DNA of 64,000 bases from an archaeon (GTDB lineage: Archaea; EX4484-52; WAPT01): NCBI GenBank assembly GCA_029258795.1, contig JAPDKB010000007.1, positions 181,070-245,069 of the forward strand, given 5' to 3'. Of the stretch, positions 16,177-26,300 are shown one piece after another (position 1 is the first letter of the stretch; the number at the start of each line of letters is the position of its first letter). A program made the translations under genes and the position numbers. A model generated the notes under the pieces. It was not told where the DNA came from. It saw only the letters and a list, made by a program, of their open reading frames with translations, and made no database searches.

Positions 16177-16902
16177 TTACCCTCCTATGTTCGGCATTAT
16201 AAGCAAGTTGGGTCTGTAGGTGGCCTTGCCCTCCAGAATTATGCGCGTGCCATTTATGATCATATCGCCCTCAAATCTGTCAAGAGTGATTTTTCTCGGG
16301 CCCTCTATTCTGTGCGTGATGGATTCCTTCTCCCATGAAAGAACCACAGTTCCCTCAACATTCTGGAGATTCAGGTTGGTGATGGTGACGTTTTTCATCT
16401 GGATGTAAAGGAATGGTAAGGAATAAGCTTCAAGCCGGATCGGGTTTTTCTTTGATTTGAAAGATATTGTTGTTGAGCTTATCTCTTCCGCTGTGCCGTC
16501 CAACTCCACACCATCACTAATCATCAGGTTTCCTGTATAGCTTTTCAATTCAACCTGACTGAACGGGTGGAGTTCCAGCTGGAACGGATTTCCGATGAGC
16601 TGGCTCACCTCCATACTTCCCTGCTCTCCGCCAATAAGGATTGTGATGGCAGTGGAAGACGCGATTTGAAGCTCCTGCACACTGCTCATCCTTGTTGTTA
16701 GATTGGTCTGAATGTAAGATTTGGACGGGTTTGATAAGTAATGGGTGAACAACCCGGTAAACTTTCCGAACAGTCCGGAGACTGAGCCAGAGGGGAGAGA
16801 AGGTAAGCTGAATGATGGAGCATGCTGAAGAACGACATTAAACACACCTGCAAGCATGAATATTAATCCAAGGAAAAGAAATGCAATGGATTTTGAATTC
16901 AT
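16177..16902 (-). CDS. Uncharacterised membrane-anchored extracellular protein
   Basis: ATG 16902 (an earlier frame opens at 16923) gives MNSKSIAFLFLGLIF, an N-terminal signal or anchor helix. The remaining 215 residues are beta-rich with many Thr, Ser and Asn, and end with LIMPNIGG. Repeated short hydrophobic/polar alternation (TNLNLQNVEGTVVLSW, GTRIILEGKATY) suggests a beta-sandwich or beta-helix outside the cell, resembling LptC/OstA-like strands only superficially. Operon with the downstream membrane protein. Function unknown. Confidence 0.65.
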   Translation of the reverse strand: MNSKSIAFLFLGLIFMLAGVFNVVLQHAPSFSLPSLPSGSVSGLFGKFTGLFTHYLSNPSKSYIQTNLTTRMSSVQELQIASSTAITILIGGEQGSMEVSQLIGNPFQLELHPFSQVELKSYTGNLMISDGVELDGTAEEISSTTISFKSKKNPIRLEAYSLPFLYIQMKNVTITNLNLQNVEGTVVLSWEKESITHRIEGPRKITLDRFEGDMIINGTRIILEGKATYRPNLLIMPNIGG

Positions 16903-17089
16903 GACATCACGCCCCTTAGCCACTTTATCTTTCTCTTCTCCTTTTTATTTGAGGTTTAAATGCTTAAATAAATTTTATCACGCATTCGAAACAACGCTTT
17001 GAATGTATCAGAAGTTTTTGCTCTGGCTAATTCTTAAAAAGTTATCTGCATCCTATAAGTGTAGTTAAGTAACTGGAGTGTGATGTGAA

Positions 17090-18298
17090 ATGTTTGAAAA
17101 GGTTTCCTTCCTTTTCGGGAACAATGATTTACTTTCCTTCTTGCTACTCATACTGTTTTTTTATTTCTACCCGCGTATCTACATCTGGCAGATGGTAAGC
17201 AAGCTGGAGACGGAGCTGGTCAAACTGGAGGAATACTCGAAAGAAGTGCAGAACGAGGTAACGAAAAAAATAAAGAGCACTCACAAGAGAAAGAAAGTGA
17301 ACATCAGAATGTTAAAGAAAAGGGTTGGTGAATTCATGGATTTTTTTGTTGTTTCTCCCGTGGATACTGATCCTTACGGGATACTGAAAAAGATTGAGCA
17401 CATAACCAAGATTTCTGAAAGCAGGATAGAAAGGTTCCTGGACAGGATCGGAGGAACAGCAAACAGGGATGAGAAAAAGAACATAAAGTACGGGCTGGTA
17501 GGCGCGATGGGTGTGACCATGATCTACAAAATCATGAGGCACTACATAGAGTTAATAAAGAAAACGAACAATCTCCAGCTCGCTATGGTACTGCAGATGA
17601 TGCTTCCAGACATATTGAAAACAGCAAAAGCCAACGTCAAGGCCACAAAGGCATTTCTGGACGGTATACCGATAGGGGATGGTGTGGGACCGCTTGTGGC
17701 TGCCAAGCTCAAGAGTAAGGTGGGTGATGAGATAGAGCGGGATGTTGTGGTTAGTGCTGAAAAGTTGGGGAAAAAGAAGGTTTTTGTGATGAAAGCAAAG
17801 GGAAAAGGAGCTGAAATCTCACAAGCCAAGATGTGGCATGCTATAGAGAAGCTTGTGAAAAAGGAGAAAATAAAGCACATAATTTCCATAGATGCTAGTG
17901 TTAAACTTGAGGGTGAAAAAACGGGCAGTGTGGCTGAGGGTGTTGGTTTTGTCATGTCTCCTCACGGTGTGGACCGACCATTTGTGGAAGAGCTGGCAAC
18001 GAAGCATGGTATAGAGCTGGATGGTGTGATAATCAAAATGTCCGATTATGAGGCATCAATACCCATGAAGAAGGAAATATATGATGCAGTACCTGCCGCA
18101 ATTGAGAAGGTGAGGGAGCTTGTGGAGCTGAGCCCTCACAATAGAATATTGGTTGTTGGTGTGGGCAATACATGCGGAATAGGTAATTCGGCAAAAGAGG
18201 TTGAAAATCTGGAAAAGGTGCTTAGACCCGTATGGAGGAAGCTGAAGAAGGAAGAGGAGGAAGAAAAGAAGAGAAAGTGGTCTCTGCTTCCTGCATGA
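17090..18298 (+). CDS. DUF1512 family membrane protein
   Basis: A 402-residue archaeal DUF1512 protein. One N-terminal membrane helix (SFLLLILFFYFYPRIYIW) is followed by a coiled segment and a large cytoplasmic domain. Notable conserved-looking parts: GVTMIYKIMRHYIEL, DGIPIGDGVGPLVAAKL, IISIDASVKLEGEKTG and VVGVGNTCGIGN. The C-terminus is a Lys/Glu helix. GDGVGP and GVGNTCGIGN look like nucleotide- or metal-contact loops, but no activity is known. A small inverted repeat AGTTA-AG-TAACT lies at 17063-17074 near the expected transcription start. Confidence 0.82.
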   Translation: MFEKVSFLFGNNDLLSFLLLILFFYFYPRIYIWQMVSKLETELVKLEEYSKEVQNEVTKKIKSTHKRKKVNIRMLKKRVGEFMDFFVVSPVDTDPYGILKKIEHITKISESRIERFLDRIGGTANRDEKKNIKYGLVGAMGVTMIYKIMRHYIELIKKTNNLQLAMVLQMMLPDILKTAKANVKATKAFLDGIPIGDGVGPLVAAKLKSKVGDEIERDVVVSAEKLGKKKVFVMKAKGKGAEISQAKMWHAIEKLVKKEKIKHIISIDASVKLEGEKTGSVAEGVGFVMSPHGVDRPFVEELATKHGIELDGVIIKMSDYEASIPMKKEIYDAVPAAIEKVRELVELSPHNRILVVGVGNTCGIGNSAKEVENLEKVLRPVWRKLKKEEEEEKKRKWSLLPA

Positions 18299-18336
18299 TG
18301 ATAATCTGGAATAATTATGCTCTGGGTTGAGGAGTC

Positions 18337-18846
18337 ATGAGTGAGGACAAAAAAAGTGAGAATATGGCTCAAGAAGAGGGCTTTCGGAAGAAGAGGATCA
18401 GCTTGGATGAATACTTTGCAAAGATGACCTGGGTTGTTGCTGAAAGGTCAACCTGCATAATCCCCGGAAGACAGTACGGAGCCATTGTTGTGAAAAACAA
18501 GCAGGTGTTATCCACCGGCTACAACGGCGCGCCGAGAGGCATGACCGACTGCCTTGAACTGGGTTACTGTCCAAAAAGAGCAAAGGGCGGAACAAGCGGA
18601 ACGATGCATGAGGAATGTATAGCAGTGCATGCCGAGATGAACGCCCTGATTCAAGCCGGCAGGAATGCAGAGGGTGCAACTCTTTACGTTAATGGATTTC
18701 CGTGCAAGCTCTGCGCGAGGTTGATAGTTAACGCTGGCATAAAACGGGTTGTAGTTTGCGGGGAGTACAGCGATAGAGAGGGGTTGAAGATTCTGGAGGA
18801 TGCAGGAATTCAGGTAGATTACATCGATGTATCTCACCTGCTCTGA
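18337..18846 (+). CDS. dCMP deaminase
   Basis: Deaminates dCMP to dUMP, feeding thymidylate synthase (encoded at 30111). The zinc site of the cytidine/deoxycytidylate deaminase fold is intact: HAE at residues 98-100 and PCKLC at 122-126. STGYNGAPRGM and the Cys-containing insert MTDCLELGYC are typical of dCMP deaminases. Length 169 residues. ATG at 18337 with GAGG upstream; a second ATG is nine codons in. Just upstream of the MtrA-like gene. Confidence 0.9.
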   Translation: MSEDKKSENMAQEEGFRKKRISLDEYFAKMTWVVAERSTCIIPGRQYGAIVVKNKQVLSTGYNGAPRGMTDCLELGYCPKRAKGGTSGTMHEECIAVHAEMNALIQAGRNAEGATLYVNGFPCKLCARLIVNAGIKRVVVCGEYSDREGLKILEDAGIQVDYIDVSHLL

Positions 18847-18882
18847 ACACATCTCTCCTTGCTTACGGAGGAGGAGTATATC

Positions 18883-19491
18883 ATGAAAAAATGGCCGGTG
18901 TTCGTTGGAGACTTCAAGGTTGGAAACTTTGAGGGCTGGATTGCCATAGCCACGTTAAACACACCGTGGGAAGATATGCAGGAACTTCTCGGAATCGAGG
19001 GTGTGGCGATAATCGGAAGCGTGAAGACGGAAAATCTCGGTGTGGAGAAGATAGTTGCAAACGTGATAAGCAATCCAAATATAAGGGTCCTTGTTCTTTG
19101 TGGAAGAGAGTCGAAAGGTCATTATCCCGGAGATGCGCTTATATGCCTTCTCAAGAATGGTGTTGATGAAGAGGGGAGGATAATTGATGCGAGGGGTGCA
19201 ATTCCCTATCTGGAGAATTTGAGCAGGACGCATGTGGAACATTTCAGGAAGCAGATAGTTGAAATTATGGATTTGCGTGAGATTGAGGATGTGGAAATAA
19301 TAAAGAAGGAGCTGGAGAAATTGAAGGAAAAAGAGGTTCGACCTTATGAAGGTGGGGCGGTTTATGTTGAGATTGAGGAAAAGAAGGGTGGCGGGCTGCA
19401 ACATTTTGAAGGAGATGTTGTTTTCATTAATGAGGCGGCGCAGATCGACACCTCAACATTTAAAGTTGAGCTGGTAAATCAGCAGGGGTGA
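18883..19491 (+). CDS. Corrinoid protein of the MtrA family (soluble)
   Basis: Homolog of subunit A of tetrahydromethanopterin S-methyltransferase, the corrinoid-carrying subunit. KTENLGVEKIVANVISNPNIR is the family signature, and His 80 in CGRESKGHYPG corresponds to the cobalt-binding histidine of MtrA. ATG 18883 is chosen: GGAGGAG lies 8 nt upstream and WPVFVGDFKVGN is the normal start. Unlike methanogen MtrA there is no C-terminal membrane helix, so the protein is soluble. It is followed 4 nt later by mtrH. Probably a soluble pterin:corrinoid methyltransferase rather than a sodium pump. Confidence 0.88.
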   Translation: MKKWPVFVGDFKVGNFEGWIAIATLNTPWEDMQELLGIEGVAIIGSVKTENLGVEKIVANVISNPNIRVLVLCGRESKGHYPGDALICLLKNGVDEEGRIIDARGAIPYLENLSRTHVEHFRKQIVEIMDLREIEDVEIIKKELEKLKEKEVRPYEGGAVYVEIEEKKGGGLQHFEGDVVFINEAAQIDTSTFKVELVNQQG

Positions 19492-19495
19492 TTTT

Positions 19496-20383
19496 GTGTT
19501 CATCTTTCCGGAGCAGAAGAAGATAAAGATAGGGACTGTGGAGCTGGGCGGACAGCCGGGAGAGTTGCCTGCGGTGATGGTCAGCACGATGTTTTATGAG
19601 GGGCATAAAATTGTGAAAAGTGATGGTGGTTTTGACAGGGAGAAAGCTGAAGAACTCCTGAACCTCCAGCAGGAGAAGAGCGATGAAACAAAACTGCCAT
19701 ACATAACCAACGTTTATGGGAATGATGCTTCCTCCCTCATCAAGAGGGTGGAATTCGTGGCTGAAAATGACGAAAATCCCATCATGATTGATTCTCCCAG
19801 CTATTCTGCCAGAGTTGAAGCCATGAAATATGCTAAGGATTGTGGACTGATTGACAGATGCGTGTACAACTCTCTCAACATCACACTGAATAAAGATGAG
19901 AAGGATAAACTTGCTGAGCTCAGCGCGAGGAACGTGCTTGTGCTTGCTCATGCTATCAATGAGCAGAGTGTTGAGGATAAGATATCGTGCCTTGAAAAGG
20001 ATGGTGCGATGGGGAAGGGCTTGCTTGATCACGCTAAGGAGATAGGAGCAAGTAACGTGCTGATAGATACTGCGACAACACCCCTGCAGCAAGGAGCATC
20101 TCTATCCTTAACTTCTCTGGTCACCTTGAAAGCCAAATATGGCCTGCCTGTTGGATGTGGAATACACAATGCTGTGAGTTCGTGGGAATGGATAAAGAAA
20201 AGAGAAAGCTATAAAGTTGTGGATGCTGCCTCCGCACTACTGCCTGTGATCCTTGGAGCGGACTTCGTGCTCTACGGACCCATAGAGAATGCAAGATACG
20301 TTTTTGATGTTGCTGCGTTTGCTGAAATTCTGGTAGAGGAAAACGTTTCTCGTTTCACTTCCACATTCGGACTGAGCCTGTGA
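19496..20383 (+). CDS. MtrH-like pterin methyltransferase
   Basis: Homolog of subunit H of methyl-H4MPT:coenzyme M methyltransferase, the TIM-barrel subunit that moves the methyl group between the pterin and the corrinoid of MtrA. Family segments: GTVELGGQPGELPAVMVST, YITNVYGNDASSL, IDSPSYSARVEAMKYA, IDTATTPLQQGA and GCGIHNAVSSW. Length 295 residues. GTG start at 19496 preceded by GGGGTGA. Tightly linked to the soluble MtrA; the other Mtr subunits (B-G) are absent from the window. Confidence 0.9.
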   Translation: MFIFPEQKKIKIGTVELGGQPGELPAVMVSTMFYEGHKIVKSDGGFDREKAEELLNLQQEKSDETKLPYITNVYGNDASSLIKRVEFVAENDENPIMIDSPSYSARVEAMKYAKDCGLIDRCVYNSLNITLNKDEKDKLAELSARNVLVLAHAINEQSVEDKISCLEKDGAMGKGLLDHAKEIGASNVLIDTATTPLQQGASLSLTSLVTLKAKYGLPVGCGIHNAVSSWEWIKKRESYKVVDAASALLPVILGADFVLYGPIENARYVFDVAAFAEILVEENVSRFTSTFGLSL

Positions 20384-20396
20384 GGGCATGCACTTT

Positions 20397-23300
20397 TCAG
20401 TCACACCTCAAGCATCTCCCGTTAACGAGCCTCATGCCACATGATGGGCATCTTTCCTTGCTTTCTATGGCCTTCTTGAGATATGTGAGGTACTCATCTC
20501 TCGCTACGGGCTCAGTGAAATAGACCAAATCGGGTCTTCCTGCTGGCTCTGGTTGTTGCGTGGTTCTGGCCACTGTTACCGGCACATTCCCTGCCATAAG
20601 TGGAGGAGTTGCGGGGAGTGTTGGCGATTTATACGTGGTGACACCTTTCGATTTTTCTGCATGAGTTCTTGCACGTGCGAAGGGGAGCAAGGAAGGTATG
20701 CTGAGCTTGCGCTTTCCGTAGGAGTAGGTGGTGGAAGAGCTCATCCTCGTGTAGTACATCAGTCCAAACAATCCGAGCAGTCCTAAGCTCACGATAACGA
20801 TCAGCATCGTTTTCCATGGTTTGGCGGGCTTTTCTTTTGATTCAATAAGATAGCTCTCCATCTGGTTGAGGTAATTTGATGCTCTCGCTATTTTTTGCTG
20901 TGCCGCTTCATAATTTCCGCTCATGACGTCATCTCTCGCTGATGCCAAAAGGGAGGAAGCTTCATCGTACAGCTGCTGGAGTTCCTGTGGAAGCGACTCT
21001 CGATTTATGGCTGTGAGCCTTCCAGCCATGTTGTCGATGGTGTTCATGAGTGTTTCATATACATCTTCTTGTGTTTCTTCTGATGCCTCTTCACTCACGA
21101 TGTTTATTTGTGCTGTTGCTGTGGTGCTTATCTGGTCAGATGTTATGAGTACGTAGATATCGCTAGAGTAGGAGTAGAGGCACAGGCTATACTCCAGCTC
21201 TACACTTTCATTGGGAAGCAGTGTGATCGGACTGGATTCAAATGTTATGGAATGTGTGCTTGAAGTAACATCTTTCACCCGTAGATTTGTGATTATTTTC
21301 TTGCCCTTATTAGTAACACGAATCGTTCCGATTGTGCATCCACCTACCGACACGGACACAGGCGTGGCATAAACGCTCAACTTATACTCATCTTCCTTTT
21401 CTGTTGGCTGAGTAACTACTGATGACGTTCCAGCAATGGAGGTTGTTGGCTCGTAACTCTTGCCATGCGAAGGCGTCGGACAGTAGAAGGACACATATAT
21501 ATCCTTCACTTCCTGATCCGTGAGGTTGAAAGCTTCCGTCTTAAAGTCGTTACATCTGGGCTTTGTTGCTTTTATCATTACATTTGTGGCTTGTGTTGTT
21601 GAGTTCAAAAGGACAAAATTCTCAGCTCCTTCTTCAGTAATATTTATGGTTTTCACCAGCGTTCCATTGGAATATACGTAAACCATGGTTCCTGCCTGCT
21701 GTGAGCTGCTCACAAGGATGTGTAAAATAGCATAACCACTTGTCGAGTTTAGCACCAGCGTTAGATTATTACCTGCCTTTTCATTTCCGCCAGCTTTAAC
21801 CTCAATCCATCTTGGCTCAGCGGGGAAATATCCAGCTTTGTAAGCTGATAGCGCATTCATCTCAAGCGTATAGTTGCCGGGAGTCATTTCTCTGAAGAAA
21901 ACCAGCCCGCTTCCATTTGTTTCTGCACAAGTCGTCGTGTTGAGGCAGAGCTGAATGTTGCTCAACGGTGTGCCAGTCGTATTAATAACATGGATTGAGT
22001 AGCGAGTTTCATTGAAGATTGCAGTTATATTTGCTATCTTGCCATGTTCATCGAGCTCCACGGCAGTTGGAGCTGAAACCGGGATATACGCATCACTCAC
22101 AACGTAAGTGATGGTGTAATTACCAAGCGGAAGCCGTAAGAACTGAACTTTACCGTCTTGAGTCGCGTTTTCAAGCTCAAGTCCAAGCTCCGCATTCCTT
22201 ATCTTCACCTTTCCATCAAAGCTCTCGTTGAGATCGTTACTCAAATTAATTATGATAGATGTTGGTTGAAGTTCAATCGTTATTTCCTCAACCTTCCCGC
22301 TCTCCATAAAATGATGGACATGGGCTGTGCCGTAGTTTTCCTCAGTTCCATCAAACACGAAGGTGTAGTTACCCTGACCTAGAAACACAACAGCTTCGCC
22401 GTCCTCATTGCTCACCACATGACACAAGTCTGGCTGTGAGGTTCCAACAAGATAACAAGATATAGAAACGTTTGGGATTGGCATTCGTGTTATGGAATCC
22501 ACTACTTTTATCCTCATCTCTGACTCGCCGGCAGTGTAAAGATAAACGCTCTGATTTATGATCTCGTACGTTGTTGACGGAATCTTTATTGGCTGAGGAG
22601 CGTTGTATCCTGCAGTCATCACTTCCAAATAAGACACACCATAATATGGATTAAATCTACCTTCAAGGAGGTTACCTTCCTTCCAGTAAGCTGTGTAAAG
22701 AGGAGATCCTACTTCATCAGTTAGCGTGAAGTTCGCAATTCTGATCTCAACATTTATCGGATCGCCTGTTTTTGCATCGTAAAGATAGATGTAAGATTTT
22801 CCAATCGGGACCATTGGAATTATGAAGTTCTTACTCTCGCCATCTGAAAAGGTTATGAGGTGTGTTTCAGCACTTTCATTATAGTAAGTGTAAGTTTCAT
22901 AACCCTCCTTGACCACAACGAGCTTGTAGTGCTGCAGCTCAGCATTTCCCTCCACAGGTGAGCCGAGGGTGTAGGGTGATACTCTTGCATAAAAGTTTCC
23001 TGCCGTGTCAGTATGCAATACATATCTTGCCTGCTGGTCTAATGTTGGGGAAGCATCATAAAGGTAGATGGTGGCGTTGTATATGTTCTTTCTCGAATCA
23101 AGGGGATTTATAAAGTAAAGGTCATATACGTGCCCGCTTATCTCCGCAGTACCGTTCAGATATATTCGGAATGCTGGCTTTATGCCGTAACCGTCCACAA
23201 CATCATCCAGATAGCTACCTGAAAACCTGATTCCCAAATCCTTGGAATTGTAGCTCTCGTAACCTCTAGCGCGTATCAGAACATAATACCGTTTCTGCCC

Positions 23301-26300
23301 GTCGATACTCAATTTCAAGTGACCGCTTGAAGTTGTATTTCCTGCATTCATCTTGAGCCATCCAACCATGAACGCATTTTCTATTATCAACACACCGTAA
23401 CCCATGGATGTGCCATTAATCACAACATCAAACGCATCGGAGGTAACATTGAACGTTGCTTTTCCGCTTGAGTTGGTGTAATTAACATATTCATTTCCTG
23501 TAAGGTGAGATATTAGCTTTACAGTGACGTTTTCAAAAACATTATTTCCTTCTTCATCAACCACAGTTATGGTAATTATAAATCTGTCGTCACTTATGTT
23601 CATCGGTTCGAAGGGTGATGATCCCTCCACAACATCTGGATCTAGAGCCACAATTTTATGCTCTCCGGTATCGATGTCAATTAGGGTCCAATTTATGGTT
23701 CCGCTCTTGTTTACAGTTAAATTACAGTTATTGCAGGGGAGCAACCTTCTGAAAATCACCCTACCATTGCTGTCAGTTGTACCATTTACATAGTTGCCGA
23801 GAGCGTCTTTTGCAACTCTCCACTCCCCACTAACATTTTCAAACAGAGTGACCAATGCCCCACTTACGGGATCTCCTTCTGGAGTGTGTACAGTAACGTT
23901 CAGCGTCGTGATATTCAGTTTAACATTTAGCACGCCTCCCCAGACAACGTTGTAATCATCAAAATTGGCATTCCCGTATCCTTTGTCTTCTCCGATGACT
24001 GTTATATCGTATTTTGTATTGTTTTTGAGGTCCGTGAATCTCGCAATACCGGTAGTGGTGTTTTTCTCTGTCTGATAGTCCGTGCCAGTTACTATAACTG
24101 TGATGTTATCGAGAGGATTACCATTCTCGTCAGTGACATTAACTGTAAAGGTGCTGTCCACTATAGTGAAGGTGTAATTAACCTCCGTGGTGCAGTTTTT
24201 GTTTAGATCGCATATGGTTATGTTCCATCTCCAATTACCGCAACTGAATAGCATAGATGCGGTGTGATTTGTAGAAAATACATTAGAGGTCCATTTGTAT
24301 GAATTGCTGCCGTTGTAGAACACTACAGAGATATTGGTAGATTCGCTTGTAGAGATATTTATTTTGAGACTTATCGGTCCCCTTGAACATGGAGCGCCCA
24401 GTACTGTATTGTTCTCCGGCTCAACGGATGTAACGGACGGAAGCCTGTAATCAACTTTGATGTAATTGTTTCCCGAAAACACGAGAACAGTATTATTGAC
24501 ATCAGGATATCCCAATTTGGTTATAGTGAGTGTATAGAGTGTTGGTATGACGCCTGAGAATTCCACCTTACCTTCGGTGTCAGTGAGATCCGTTAGCGGT
24601 GCACCCGTTTGGTTAAAAGCAATACCGCTTTCATTCCAGAAAGTAACATTTGCATTGCTTATCTTAGTTGTGCCGTTCACAACTTCAACCAGTACATCTG
24701 TAGTGCTATTTGCAAGGATAAAGAAGACCACACTGTTGTTACAGTTGTTGGATTCATCGCACACTTTTATTTTCCATTTCCATGTACCGCAGATAAGTGC
24801 TATTTTACGTGTGTGGTTGGTGCGGAGTTCCGTATCATTGAAGTAATTTAACGGTGTGCTCTCCTGATCCTTGTAGAATTCTGAATAGAGAGTCGTGTTC
24901 TCATTTGTTGCGACCCAGTAGGTCATTTTCTCTGGAGAGTCTTGATTACAGTCAATGATTACGAAGGAATTGTTTTTGGGGTTGGTGCCCACTATCAATG
25001 GAGGGTATATATCTAAAGTCACGTTATTCTCGCCTTCACGAACGGTAATAGATTTTTCGTAGTGATGCTGTGTGGGGGAATAAACATCAACAGTGAGCTT
25101 GTAAGTGTATGGTTGAAGCATATCGAAAAGCACGCTTCCGTCTGATGATGTAAGTGATGTTAGTGGAGTCCCAGCAGTGTTCCTTGCTATAGATGAGCCG
25201 TTCCAGAGTGTGACATTTGCGTTTGCTATGGGTTTGACACCATTCGTGATTACGACTTTCAGATAGGTTCGAACGAAGTTAATCGTGTAGTTGTTCTTCT
25301 TACCCGCCATATCGGTAGTGAGCGTGTAGGTATCATATTTTATTCCACATCCCTGCGATACAGCGTCCACTTTTATTCTGTATGCGCCGACTGGTACGAA
25401 CTTGAACATGACTGATCCATTATCATTTGTTGTTGCTGTGAATCTGCACAGATTTCTTGTTGCTTGTGCTGGGGTGCATCCGTCTGTCTTGTTCATCTCC
25501 ACCAAAATTCCGCTGTGAGAACACCCGGTGGTGTTAATAGTTAGATTCAGTGTTGTTATGTTGAGGCCCTGAGTTTCGTATTCTCCCTTTTCATCAGTTC
25601 TGAAGAACAAAATTACTTCAGCGTTTGGAATAGGTTTGTTGTTATAATAATCGTAAACGAACGTCTCAAAGTAAGCTTTCAATTTTATTGAATTTTCTCC
25701 TGTAAAATTGTAGTTGGGTGGGTAAACCTTACTATAACCGTCCCATGCAAGGTATCCGTGTTGATAAGCTCTGATCTTGTACTGTGTGGTGTTGTCAACG
25801 TGAATGGTGAAGCTTCCGTCGATGTTCTTTTTCTGATATATGAGTTCACCGGTATCCGGCAGATAGAGCTCAACCGTGGCGTTGTGCAGCGGCTCTCCTG
25901 AGTATGCATCCACCAAGCTACCTTTTATGGTGCCTGCACCTCTCAGCTTATGAACTGTCCACATGTTTATGAATGCTGTACCGGTCTCGTTTTTCGTTAG
26001 ATAACCTTCTTTACTGAAATTGATGATATAATTCGAGGTAACACCCAGATAGGCATCGAAATAACCATCTCCATCCGTCATAAAGACATAGCGCAATATC
26101 GTGGTGTTACTGGAGTTTTCCTTTATTTCAATTCTAACGTTGGAGAGGGGCCGATCATTTTCTTCATCTATTACATATCCGTGAAAATGAGTGTATCCTC
26201 TCAAAACAAAGTTCTTAGTTACGGTATCTCTATCGATTATTAAATCGTAATAGGGACTGCTATTGTAACCGAGTCGAGAAGCTTGAATACGAATCATTTT

